Shown here: piece after piece, positions 8,936 through 17,261 of the stretch
Position numbering within the stretch: the stretch's first letter is position 1
Layout of the letters: every line of letters starts with the position of its first letter
Program-made: the position numbers and the translations under genes
The notes under the pieces: generated by a model
The model's input: the letters and a program-made list of their open reading frames with translations, nothing else
Told to the model about the DNA's origin: nothing
Databases searched by the model: none
DNA from: Methylococcales bacterium
GTDB lineage: Bacteria > Pseudomonadota > Gammaproteobacteria > Methylococcales > Methylomonadaceae
NCBI GenBank assembly: GCA_003584895.1
Contig: QVQF01000100.1
Span: 1-59,676, forward strand
DNA length: 59,676 nt
Direction: 5' to 3'

Positions 8936-9507
8936 TATTGCATCTCCACCGGCCATGAAACGCCGATTTCTTGATTTGAGGTTTTTGTGATCGGTGTCAT
9001 GTTGTAGAATCTTGCAAAGACTGTGTCCTGTGACATATCTGTAGGCACCGGTGCGGACACGAGAGCAAAACCATACACCTGACTACTCGCTCCTACTGTG
9101 AACGGTAATCCATTCTTTGCACCCACGAAGATACCTTTGGTAGAGGATAGAAATGTTACGACATTACTCACGTAATCAGAACCACTTGCGAGAAATGTCG
9201 GATCCGCGATGATCGGGGCTCGAACAAAATCCTGAGGGGCTGTTAGGCCTGTGTAGTACGCCTTTGCTCCACTTCTTGTCGGGGTCACCGACGGCGGAGT
9301 ACTGTTGCTAAATTCGAAGTAAATTGTATTAACCTTAAATGTAGAGGTTCCAGCTAAAACCTTAGCCAGGATATCAGCTGCACTATATACAGCAATGTTA
9401 TTACCGTGCTGTAGCGGTGTCCACAGCTCATTTGTAATCCCAAATACACTAGGTGTGCCCTTAGGCGGTCTGATGCTAATTTTCATAGTATTAAACAACG
9501 TCTCCAT
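8935..9507 (-). CDS. Baseplate-associated protein, 190 aa
   Basis: The frame is open upstream to 9558, but that would run deep into the upstream gene. I prefer ATG 9507 (METLFNTMKI) with a 17-nt overlap; ATG 9486 (MKISIRPP) is an alternative. The protein is beta-rich and contains KVNTIYFEFSNS, which resembles descriptions of small fibre or baseplate connector proteins, but no family is certain. It sits between a wedge-like gene and the first fibre gene, so a connector or small baseplate role is likely. Confidence 0.62.
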   Translation of the reverse strand: METLFNTMKISIRPPKGTPSVFGITNELWTPLQHGNNIAVYSAADILAKVLAGTSTFKVNTIYFEFSNSTPPSVTPTRSGAKAYYTGLTAPQDFVRAPIIADPTFLASGSDYVSNVVTFLSSTKGIFVGAKNGLPFTVGASSQVYGFALVSAPVPTDMSQDTVFARFYNMTPITKTSNQEIGVSWPVEMQ

Positions 9508-11026
9508 AATTATTTGCGCATTCCCCTTCCTCGACGTAGATAATCGGTCCGAGGTCAACAGATGCTATACTAATGGTTTCTGAAGGAGAAGTAAAGCTAA
9601 GAAGTTCAGCCCCAACATCGCTCACAGTTGAGGTGTCGTATGTATCCTGGCTTACCACAGCATTGACAAAGATAATGCAGGTTGTATGCGGTGGGAGGAT
9701 CTCCCGAAGAGTACGCAACCAGGCCAGTCCGAGAGCATCACTAGCTACCTGGGTTTGCTTAATCTTTATTCCAATCAAATTATTCCCAAAGAAGTTATCC
9801 AGAAGAAACCGCATGGGGTTAATTGTTGCTGGAAGGTCATATGCGGCCGGTTCTCCAACAGGACTAGGTCTTGTATCCAACAGGTTAGCCAAAGTGGCGC
9901 CAGCGGCCTCTCCGGCAGCCTGGGCGCTATCCCAGAATAGATCTACATCCCCTGGAAAGCCGGAGATCTCAAACTGCACCACAACCTTACCATTTGCATC
10001 CGGTCCCAAGTACTGCAAAGGAACTGTTGCATTCTTAAAGTAGAGATCGTTAAAGTAGCTACTTGTAATCATGCCGGAGCCAATTGTAATCCCAGGAATG
10101 GTGGCCGTACCAGCTGAGGCCGATGCAAAATCGATAATCTCGACAGTATCAACCAGCTGATCGCAGGCAGACAGTACATCCCCCACAGCCACCACCGGAA
10201 CAGAGCCGGGGGTAAAGCTATAGACATGGGCATTAGTGATAACCTGTATGGCTGTTGGGTTTGTTGTGATAACCTCAACAGTCTCCTTGGCTTCAATTAC
10301 GGTCGGAACTCCGAGAGTGGCGGAAACCAAGGAAGTGAGAATCCTAACAGTTGGCCCGAAGACGTGGCTATCAAATAGCGCATTAATGAGCCCCTTACTG
10401 CTCTCTGTTGATGGTAGCTTTAGATCAAGAACATAGCCAAAATTATTAAACAAAAACGCATCGTCAAACTCCCCGCTAAACCCCCACAGTCCAATCTCAT
10501 AGGAGGTGATTTTACTATCTGCCCCGTAAATTGGGCGTTGTGGAATCAAAGGATTACTAAACGGATTCTGCTTAAATACGATACTGCTATCAACAATCTC
10601 ATAATCAATTCCCTGTAAGAGTGAGAGACTGGGGGTAGTGATTCGATTAAACAAGGCAGTGATTTTCTTTAAATTTGCCGGAAGTGGAAGGGCAAACTTT
10701 GTGGTCAATGTTTGCCCATAAGTCAACCCATCGCCGTAAGCCCTACCTGAGCCATAGGCTGCCTCTCCCGCCGCAACTGTGTTTAAATCCCTTTGACTGA
10801 AAGTCAGCATGGACCACAGCTCTCGGTGAAGCAGTGGGATATCTCGACGGGACAGGCAGCGAATAGTGTCAATGTAGTCCAAATAGGCTTGCTCAAAAAG
10901 AGAGCACTGACCCGAAAAAAAGGTTTGCAGCTTATCCGTGTCTTGAAATATATCAGTCCAGAACGACCCGATTACGTCTAGTAGGGCTGTTTGAGAGTCT
11001 AGATCATTTCTTGGATAGGTTAGCAT
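9491..11026 (-). CDS. Baseplate wedge-like protein, 511 aa
   Basis: It starts with TAATG overlap on the stop of the J-like gene. The helical N-terminus (SFWTDIFQDTDKLQTFFSG, then FEQAYLDYIDTIRCLSRRD) is of the kind found in wedge proteins encoded right after baseplate J in many myophages (the gpI/gp7 position). A repeated YGSGRAYGDGLTYG segment follows near residue 90. The large beta-rich C-terminal part has no recognisable enzyme motif. The function is assigned from synteny: gp25-like, J-like, then this gene. Confidence 0.68.
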   Translation of the reverse strand: MLTYPRNDLDSQTALLDVIGSFWTDIFQDTDKLQTFFSGQCSLFEQAYLDYIDTIRCLSRRDIPLLHRELWSMLTFSQRDLNTVAAGEAAYGSGRAYGDGLTYGQTLTTKFALPLPANLKKITALFNRITTPSLSLLQGIDYEIVDSSIVFKQNPFSNPLIPQRPIYGADSKITSYEIGLWGFSGEFDDAFLFNNFGYVLDLKLPSTESSKGLINALFDSHVFGPTVRILTSLVSATLGVPTVIEAKETVEVITTNPTAIQVITNAHVYSFTPGSVPVVAVGDVLSACDQLVDTVEIIDFASASAGTATIPGITIGSGMITSSYFNDLYFKNATVPLQYLGPDANGKVVVQFEISGFPGDVDLFWDSAQAAGEAAGATLANLLDTRPSPVGEPAAYDLPATINPMRFLLDNFFGNNLIGIKIKQTQVASDALGLAWLRTLREILPPHTTCIIFVNAVVSQDTYDTSTVSDVGAELLSFTSPSETISIASVDLGPIIYVEEGECANNYGDVV

Positions 11027-12675
11027 TAGATCCTATTGTAATTAACCGCCATCGGATTGACGACAACATCTGAAGAACGTAGATAAAATCCAACCGTCCT
11101 CGGGCTAATGTTTTCCTCAGCAACAGTCGGAATCACCAACCTATCTGGACCATAAATATAGATGTTTGTACCACTCGGTGCCCGAATGACTCCGCGAATA
11201 TCCACAGGCACGTCTGCGTAGCCAGCCGAGCCGATAACGCCGCTCACAGTATTAACAATCAGCGAGGCCGGAATACTCTCTGCTGAAAAATCCAAGGAGT
11301 TAATTGCAGCAGCAATCGCGGTCTGAATCCCTGCAGCTGTGTCACTTGTAAATGTGATTTGATCCGAGCGGTACTTCACATTGACTGTAATGGAAACAAA
11401 ACAAGGAATTGCTGCCCGAACAAGATAATCGCCGGCAGGGGTTCTCCGGTCTCTCGCGATGAGCAGATTTTGAATAGCACCAATCGAGGGAATAGCTGAG
11501 ACATACACATCGTAATTTGTTGTGCTCGTGCCAGCAACCATTCCTGAGGTTGACGCCGCAGGATCAACAAACTGCACAACAGCTGTCTGGTAGGCTGAGT
11601 AGATACCCTCTACTGTGGTTCCGAAGTACGGAGTAAAGTCTGCCGTCGGTGTATTAAGACTTCTGGTGTCCATGATGATACTCAGAGAGCCTGCTGCACC
11701 TGAGCCTGCAGGCTTGATCGCCTCGACTCGATAGAATCCTGGGAACTCATTGGATGCAAAGGATAGCTGGAATACCTGCTCTGCTGCATTGATCAAAACA
11801 GCTGGTCGGTTTGTGAGAGTAATCGTCGGGGCGGTGCCTGGCTTCACATAGACATCTGCCTTACCGCCGGTTCCAATTCCAAAGATATTGTGCTTATCGC
11901 GGGACATCTCGATGTCACCGTTACCGATTATGCTAACTGCCGCAATACCAGTAAAAGAAGATTTTATGAGAGCAGAGATAGATTGCCTATCCGCAGTAGA
12001 CTTGGCACTAATTCCTGTGCTGAGCTCAGCAATCAACTCTTGATTTGTCTGCTCTGCAGCTCCAGTAACAAAGTCACTGGCGGCATAGACTGCGGTAACA
12101 TTTGAAACTGTTGACTTGATTGTAAATGCTGTGCCGGACAAAATCACAGACGGTCCGGCATCCGCAGCGACCACGTCCACAGTAAAGTAGGAGGTACCAG
12201 CAGCGCCAGTCTCAATCAGTCTTGAGGTAGGTGTGACCGAGTCAACATCACTTACTCCCCAGAACTGAGATACTGTTTGAAAGTTAATCCCGGAGGCAGA
12301 CACAAAGACTGTACCGATAGGTACTGGGGTGAAAACACTTTCGCCGACTGTGAGGACAAGACTTCCAGTTGTGTAGGTTGCCGGGGCCCGGGCTACTAGA
12401 AAGTTAGACAAGATGCCGTCAACAACTGCCGGACTGGCAAGAGTCGGATTGGCCGCAACCTGCAACAAGGATTGACTTGCATTCAGGTTTGCAATGTTCT
12501 GGCTGTTTAGGGTATAGAATACGGCAGCGGGGGTAATCAGCAACTGCCGGAGAACGCTCCCATACGAGGTATCTAGGGCTGGGTGTGCCTCGTTTAAAAG
12601 CTGGGCCAGGTAATCAGCATTTGCTGAAACTGTTGTCTGATCAAGTGCTGATAAAGTAATGGATGTTGTTGCCAT
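11026..12675 (-). CDS. Baseplate J-like protein, 549 aa
   Basis: This is a predicted baseplate wedge component of the gpJ/gp6-like family. The N-terminal helix followed by a site reading TSYGSVLRQLLITPAA, and the later VGESVFTPVPIGTVFVSASGINF segment (residues about 108-132), match the usual J-like layout in which a helical start is followed by a beta domain with a pre-set 'G..f..Pag..v' pattern. The C-terminal part contains the typical late segment for coefficients (VNVKYRSDQITFTSD). It lies immediately downstream of the gp25-like gene, as in P2- and T4-type baseplates. Confidence 0.85.
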   Translation of the reverse strand: MATTSITLSALDQTTVSANADYLAQLLNEAHPALDTSYGSVLRQLLITPAAVFYTLNSQNIANLNASQSLLQVAANPTLASPAVVDGILSNFLVARAPATYTTGSLVLTVGESVFTPVPIGTVFVSASGINFQTVSQFWGVSDVDSVTPTSRLIETGAAGTSYFTVDVVAADAGPSVILSGTAFTIKSTVSNVTAVYAASDFVTGAAEQTNQELIAELSTGISAKSTADRQSISALIKSSFTGIAAVSIIGNGDIEMSRDKHNIFGIGTGGKADVYVKPGTAPTITLTNRPAVLINAAEQVFQLSFASNEFPGFYRVEAIKPAGSGAAGSLSIIMDTRSLNTPTADFTPYFGTTVEGIYSAYQTAVVQFVDPAASTSGMVAGTSTTNYDVYVSAIPSIGAIQNLLIARDRRTPAGDYLVRAAIPCFVSITVNVKYRSDQITFTSDTAAGIQTAIAAAINSLDFSAESIPASLIVNTVSGVIGSAGYADVPVDIRGVIRAPSGTNIYIYGPDRLVIPTVAEENISPRTVGFYLRSSDVVVNPMAVNYNRI

Positions 12676-12684
12676 AATTTCCTA

Positions 12685-13119
12685 TTAAACTGCGACCATC
12701 GGAATAGGCAGGGTAATCTGCCTAGAGGAACCTGCCGCGGTTGCTATCTGAACATAGAGAGTAAGTTTCTCTGCCACCGCATCAATACTGCTTGAAATCA
12801 AGGTAACAGAGGTAATCTGCTCGTCTGCTGGTGTACTCACAACCGTGTGCAGAGTATTGTATTGCAGGAACAAGGATACTGCAAGACCAAATGCCGCCTG
12901 GATATCTCGATCCGTCCGGATACCCCCAGTAAGCATGTCACCAATAAATGGACTCCCGAATGTTGGGTCGTATGTGTTCGTCCCGCGTTGGGTTAAAAAG
13001 AATGTTGTAAAGGCCTGGGCTGCCTTTTCAATACCAACGACTCCACACCCCGGTCCGAGTTCAAGACCGAGTTTCACGTCACCAACTAAGGCTGTATTTG
13101 TAAAGATTCCTAGATCCAT
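12685..13119 (-). CDS. gp25-like baseplate wedge protein, 144 aa
   Basis: The length and the central TQRGTNTYDPTFGSPF segment fit the gp25/W-like (lysozyme-fold) baseplate family, where a G-x-x-x-x-x-P-x-F-G motif is typical. The protein would link wedge and hub and, by analogy with contractile injection systems, help initiate sheath assembly. It follows a 146-aa protein by 1 nt and precedes the J-like gene by 9 nt, the conserved order for these two components. Confidence 0.82.
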   Translation of the reverse strand: MDLGIFTNTALVGDVKLGLELGPGCGVVGIEKAAQAFTTFFLTQRGTNTYDPTFGSPFIGDMLTGGIRTDRDIQAAFGLAVSLFLQYNTLHTVVSTPADEQITSVTLISSSIDAVAEKLTLYVQIATAAGSSRQITLPIPMVAV

Positions 13120-13120
13120 A

Positions 13121-13561
13121 TTAGCTCAGTGGTGGCTGCAGATCATCTAAATCCTCAATCGTCTTGGTGTACAGTTCTTCAAAAATCATTTCGTTTTGGG
13201 CCTTCATTCTCGCGGCTGTATCCGCGATGTCTTGAAGTCTGGTCCGGTTGTATCGAAAGCTATACCCTTGTTGCCAGCTTGCGAGTACCCCGGCCTGAAT
13301 CTTACTAACAACGGCCTGCCGAACCCCATCTGTTGCCTTCTCGGCAGAGTCGATTGCAGCGACATACGTACGCGAGGCCTCCTTAATACTGAACATCTTA
13401 TCAACCGCAGAGGTATCAAAAAGATTATTATCTTTCGCATCCCCCTCTGGGCTAGGAAATGCTTTTGCCCATACAGGCTGATCAGAATTAATAAGCCCCT
13501 TGTATATGGCGAGGGACTTATCCGTCAAGGCTGTGAATAGATTGGTGTAGGTTGTGATCAT
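13121..13561 (-). CDS. Unrecognised helical baseplate-region protein, 146 aa
   Basis: The protein is almost wholly alpha-helical by composition, without signal peptide or membrane segment. Its start overlaps the stop of the sigma-factor gene. Segments such as SRTYVAAIDSAEKATDGVRQ suggest a helical bundle. I do not recognise it. Placement between sigma and the gp25-like gene suggests a small baseplate or assembly protein. A role as a sigma-binding partner is conceivable because of the tight coupling, but nothing in the sequence demands it. Confidence 0.65.
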   Translation of the reverse strand: MITTYTNLFTALTDKSLAIYKGLINSDQPVWAKAFPSPEGDAKDNNLFDTSAVDKMFSIKEASRTYVAAIDSAEKATDGVRQAVVSKIQAGVLASWQQGYSFRYNRTRLQDIADTAARMKAQNEMIFEELYTKTIEDLDDLQPPLS

Positions 13562-14364
13562 TATATAATGTTGTAATTATACCCCTCTTCAAGCTGTTTT
13601 GCAATCCTTGCGGATCGCTGAGAAACCGCCGGGACACTAATCCCGAGTTTGGCTGCGATCATGGATTTACTTAACTTTTCAGAGCCACGCATGCCAGTGC
13701 TCCACTCCATTATTTTCTTATCTGTTGGGCCTAGCTGGGCATGCGTGAGATCCATCCAAAGCTGCTCGGTATCCGGTCTAACCGTACCAGGAGTAGCTTT
13801 GATTCCCTCATCGGTCGTAAACGCGGCCTCGCTAATGGAAGGTCGACTATACTTCTTCATGACAAATGAAATTCGCTTATGTGAGATACCTGTAGCATCC
13901 GCCAGCTCATCACTGTTAGGCTCCCGTCCGAGCTCGTACTTCAACTCCTCACTTGTATTTCGAATTGATTTTAAATCCAAGGCGGCCTGCTCTGGCATCG
14001 GAATCGCAAAGGACTGCCGACTGCCAATTCGCTGTAGCCGCTGAAGTTCTGTAAATACAAAGGTTGGTAAGGCTGCTCCCCGACTTGGATCAAAGCGCTC
14101 AATAGCTTTTGCAACATGCAGCTGGGCGGCTGTTCGAACACTTGGGTCGCCAGTGTAACCGTAAGTCTTGATTGCTTTATCAATTGTTGGCTGTAAAGCA
14201 CCGATGAGCGGGGTAAGTGTTTCCGGCCGCTTATTAGCCTGATAGTGCTTGTACAGACTGTCGACTGTTGCTCTTGGGGTTCGCACTGTAGGCTTGTTAA
14301 GAGCACTAGGGCCCTGCTCGTCGCTGGCAATTGTATCTAGGATTGCTGGTTCGTTGTCGTCCAT
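13561..14364 (-). CDS. Phage sigma-70-family RNA polymerase sigma factor, 267 aa
   Basis: Residues about 50-125 look like sigma region 2 (AKAIERFDPSRGAALPTF fits the conserved 'A...rFDp.rG..F.Ty' helix), 135-172 like region 3 (EELKYELGREPNSDELADAT) and 205-262 like region 4 with a helix-turn-helix (SMIAAKLGISVPAVSQRSAR). A sigma factor would direct core polymerase to phage promoters. Here it could serve the phage-encoded beta/beta' (54737-59173 and 43573-46557) or the host core. It is unusual to find it inside the baseplate operon, 2 nt after the stop of the hub-like gene and overlapping the next gene. That would give late or structural-level expression, perhaps for packaging or late promoters. 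The N-terminal 45 residues are variable and probably disordered. Confidence 0.85.
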   Translation of the reverse strand: MDDNEPAILDTIASDEQGPSALNKPTVRTPRATVDSLYKHYQANKRPETLTPLIGALQPTIDKAIKTYGYTGDPSVRTAAQLHVAKAIERFDPSRGAALPTFVFTELQRLQRIGSRQSFAIPMPEQAALDLKSIRNTSEELKYELGREPNSDELADATGISHKRISFVMKKYSRPSISEAAFTTDEGIKATPGTVRPDTEQLWMDLTHAQLGPTDKKIMEWSTGMRGSEKLSKSMIAAKLGISVPAVSQRSARIAKQLEEGYNYNII

Positions 14365-14365
14365 A

Positions 14366-15982
14366 TTACACCGCTATGTCCTTTTCTAGTTCTTTAACAT
14401 ATGCAATATTGTAGGTACTTCCTTTGAAGTAGGTAGTAAACAGCGGGTGCTCGGTTTCTGCGACTGCGTCATCCGCCTTTGTTCGAACATGGGATAGGAA
14501 GAACGTGGTTGAGGCTGCTGTCTGCCCTGGAGCCACGGAGATATTAATCCTAACCCCTTCGACATTAGCATAGAAATACTGCTTCTCATCTTTTTTACTG
14601 GTGTACAAGTCGTTTCCTGCTGCCTCAACCCTAACACAAGCGGCAGGAGGAATATCGAATCGAAGCTTTCCAGACAGGGTTGCTGTGTTGCCTCTAAACG
14701 CCTCATTGCAGAACACCATGTGCGCCAGACGCGGGGCGGGTCCGTTCTTACCCCAGGAGTTAAACAAATCTGTTACTGTTTGATTCGCCTTCGTCTCCCC
14801 GGCTGGCACAGCTGTCGGATTCGAGCCTCCGGAGAAGATGGTTGCGCCGGAGGCGATGTCATCCGCAGTAGTGGTCCCATTTAGGTATACCCAGGCTGGT
14901 GCCGGCACAACTAACAGCTGCCCGTCATTCGAGGGAGTACACCAGCCAAAGGCGGCAGAAATAAACTGACGAGCGGGTGTTGAAACTCCAGAGAGGCCGG
15001 AAGAACCTACAACAAACTTTACCCCAGAAATTGGCCGTCTAAATCCGGTTGTGACAATGCTCGAGTACTCCGCAGCGCCGATATCCGTAAAAGCATCAGT
15101 TATAGTGGAGGCCAACATTGGGGCGACTGGCGCGACCATAAAGCCGTCTGCTGCCGGAATAAAACCTACTCCGAATGCACTCAACTGGCTAAGCATTTTT
15201 GACCAGACAGTAACCCCGCGACCCTGCGACCACAAAGCGTTGGCAATGCTAAGCCCCATCGCTTGAAACACCCTGTCGTGCGCTAGATCAGGCTGCAACT
15301 GAACCGGATCAATAGTCTCGTCGTAATCATTCAGGATATTCAGAGCAAGTTTGTTGTTCAGAACTGTGTTCCCTGCTACGCCAGTTCCTGGCTGGGCGAT
15401 ACTTGGCTTAAGTAGCGGGGCGGTGCACATGGAGATAAGTGAGTCCTTCAGTGCTGCTTCCCAAAAATCACTTCTAAGCTTCGGGGCGAAGGCAGCTGCT
15501 AAGGCCTGGGCGGTGGCCGCTTGAACACCAGCAGCCCCAATTTTCCAAACCATTGGCCGGAAGAAGTCTCCCACGGATGCGGTCGAAAATAAGTCAGAAA
15601 AAGCTGAAGAGTACGCTAGGTCATTGAGAACGCTTACGACCCCAAGAACAATACTGCAAGACCCGTAAGTCTTACTATAGCTACAAGCACTGGTGTACCC
15701 GTTAAAAATTAAAGTCGGCGATGGGCTGGCGGATCCAGAATCTGCTGTGGTTACTACAAGATAAATCTTAACCGCTAGTCTTTGCTCTAAGGAATTAAGT
15801 TTCTCCTGTATTGGAGACTTGGAGCCATCAGCCAGCTGTCCCATAGATAAAACAACTGTAGCCTTAGGAATTTGATTAACAGCAAAGTCCAGCTCGAGCT
15901 GACTAACTGAGATCCTATCTCCAATATTTTGGATACTCGCGTAGGCTGTTATGCCTTTATAGACTACAAATGTTTTAGCCAT
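14366..15982 (-). CDS. Baseplate hub-like protein, 538 aa
   Basis: This is a predicted tail hub (gp27/gpD-like position). The N-terminus (VVYKGITAYASIQNIGDRIS followed by ELDFAVNQIPKATVVLSMG) has the pattern of hub proteins, in which an initial barrel contains 'v..i.i......n..p.a.v.l..g'. A late SVAPGQTAASTTFFLSHVRT segment precedes the C-terminal strand pair. It lies between two small tail proteins that follow the tape measure and the sigma/gp25/J group, which is where hub genes sit. Identification is by layout and composition rather than a diagnostic motif. Confidence 0.65.
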   Translation of the reverse strand: MAKTFVVYKGITAYASIQNIGDRISVSQLELDFAVNQIPKATVVLSMGQLADGSKSPIQEKLNSLEQRLAVKIYLVVTTADSGSASPSPTLIFNGYTSACSYSKTYGSCSIVLGVVSVLNDLAYSSAFSDLFSTASVGDFFRPMVWKIGAAGVQAATAQALAAAFAPKLRSDFWEAALKDSLISMCTAPLLKPSIAQPGTGVAGNTVLNNKLALNILNDYDETIDPVQLQPDLAHDRVFQAMGLSIANALWSQGRGVTVWSKMLSQLSAFGVGFIPAADGFMVAPVAPMLASTITDAFTDIGAAEYSSIVTTGFRRPISGVKFVVGSSGLSGVSTPARQFISAAFGWCTPSNDGQLLVVPAPAWVYLNGTTTADDIASGATIFSGGSNPTAVPAGETKANQTVTDLFNSWGKNGPAPRLAHMVFCNEAFRGNTATLSGKLRFDIPPAACVRVEAAGNDLYTSKKDEKQYFYANVEGVRINISVAPGQTAASTTFFLSHVRTKADDAVAETEHPLFTTYFKGSTYNIAYVKELEKDIAV

Positions 15983-15985
15983 ATG

Positions 15986-16756
15986 TTATGGGCTGGACTC
16001 ATTGGATCGATAGATATATCCAAGTAAGAATCCACTCAAGTTTAGCGGCAAGTTCGCAGTGCTTGTGGCAAGATTATAAAAAGTCAGGTACGGCTCAATC
16101 AGTGGATCCCCAAAGACGGCTGTACTAAATCGAGGCAGGGCTGCTGAAAGTCCTGCGCTTACTGCCCCGAGGTCTACAGCGGGTACCTTTGTATAGTGAA
16201 CCTGCCAGACATATGCCGGTACGCTATTTCCAAAAATGGTCATGCAGAGGTTTGATCCAGGAAGGTATATGCTAGAGGACACCCCGCCTGAAAATGTTAC
16301 CGACTGCTGCACCACAGTGTTGAGATATGCAATATTTACAGTACCTGAATCAGCCTTGGTAAGCATCCAGTCAAAATTAAGTCTTCCGGTTGTGTCGGTG
16401 GCGAGCGCAGCTGGTGCGTGGAATACCTGCGCGGAATTGGCTGGACCGGACAAGGTGTACCCTTCCGTGGCACCCACCAACCCGGCACCACCTGGAGTAT
16501 AGGTTATCCTAGGATCAAGAGCGTACACATACTCCTTAAAGTCTGTCGCGTGTAGGATATCCATGTACTGGGCTGTGCGATACACAAGTCCTGCGTAATC
16601 AGGGAGTGTTCCGAAGAGTGTTGCCCGAACAGTGGCCAAGGCCGAAGTTGCTGCCTTTGAATTAAAGCTAGGAATAAAGACGTCCCCCGCAACTGCTGGG
16701 TCAACCGTGTGCGGGCCGTCTACATTAAGTAAAAGTGTTCTAGCGTGATTTATCAT
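15986..16756 (-). CDS. Tail/baseplate protein of unknown family, 256 aa
   Basis: I use ATG 16756 (MINHARTLLLNVDGP), just 4 nt after the preceding stop; a start seven codons upstream would overlap that gene. The protein is beta-rich, contains no cysteine cluster and no transmembrane segment, and reads RTLLLNVDGP near its start. Proteins of this kind follow the tape measure in large myophages and often form part of the hub or tube-baseplate junction. I cannot name the family. Confidence 0.65.
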   Translation of the reverse strand: MINHARTLLLNVDGPHTVDPAVAGDVFIPSFNSKAATSALATVRATLFGTLPDYAGLVYRTAQYMDILHATDFKEYVYALDPRITYTPGGAGLVGATEGYTLSGPANSAQVFHAPAALATDTTGRLNFDWMLTKADSGTVNIAYLNTVVQQSVTFSGGVSSSIYLPGSNLCMTIFGNSVPAYVWQVHYTKVPAVDLGAVSAGLSAALPRFSTAVFGDPLIEPYLTFYNLATSTANLPLNLSGFLLGYIYRSNESSP

Positions 16757-16760
16757 GGTT

Positions 16761-17255
16761 CTACTGTGGTAGCACAAAAAAGCTTAATTCAAAGTTTACG
16801 AGTTCAAGTCTTGGATCATGAGATTCTACAGTAAGCCCAACCAGAAATCCAAATACAGGTGTGGTCTGGCTACCAGCAAGAATTGCTAAATTAATCGGGG
16901 ATGTATTCAAGGACACGGAATTATTTTTGTAGTAAGCCACAATACTCGAGAACCCGTGATCTGATGAATTACATGGGTTTCCAGCAATCCCTGTGACAAC
17001 AAGCGGAGTTAGCTTTTCTCCAAAGGAGTACACGTATACCCGCTTATCGAGGGTTTGGGTAAACTGAGTCTGTGCCTCTTGCCCCATTTTAAACCCGGTT
17101 ATAATTAGCAGGCCGCTGCTGCCTCCAACTGCTGAAGTAAACCCTGGCGGCGCAGTTTTGCTTTGGTCATAGATCTTTATCGAGCCAAGGGCCGCATCGC
17201 CTGGAAGCTGGCAAGCGACTAATTTTCCTGGGGCTGTATTTCCAAATATATTCAT
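16761..17255 (-). CDS. Small tail/baseplate protein, 164 aa
   Basis: It starts 6 nt after the tape-measure stop. It is beta-rich with a hydrophobic ESHDPRLELVNFELSFFVLP end and has no membrane or signal segment. Its position directly after the tape measure suggests a distal-tube or baseplate hub component comparable in place to T4 gp53/gp48-type proteins, but no motif proves this. Confidence 0.62.
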   Translation of the reverse strand: MNIFGNTAPGKLVACQLPGDAALGSIKIYDQSKTAPPGFTSAVGGSSGLLIITGFKMGQEAQTQFTQTLDKRVYVYSFGEKLTPLVVTGIAGNPCNSSDHGFSSIVAYYKNNSVSLNTSPINLAILAGSQTTPVFGFLVGLTVESHDPRLELVNFELSFFVLPQ

Positions 17256-17261
17256 AGTGCG

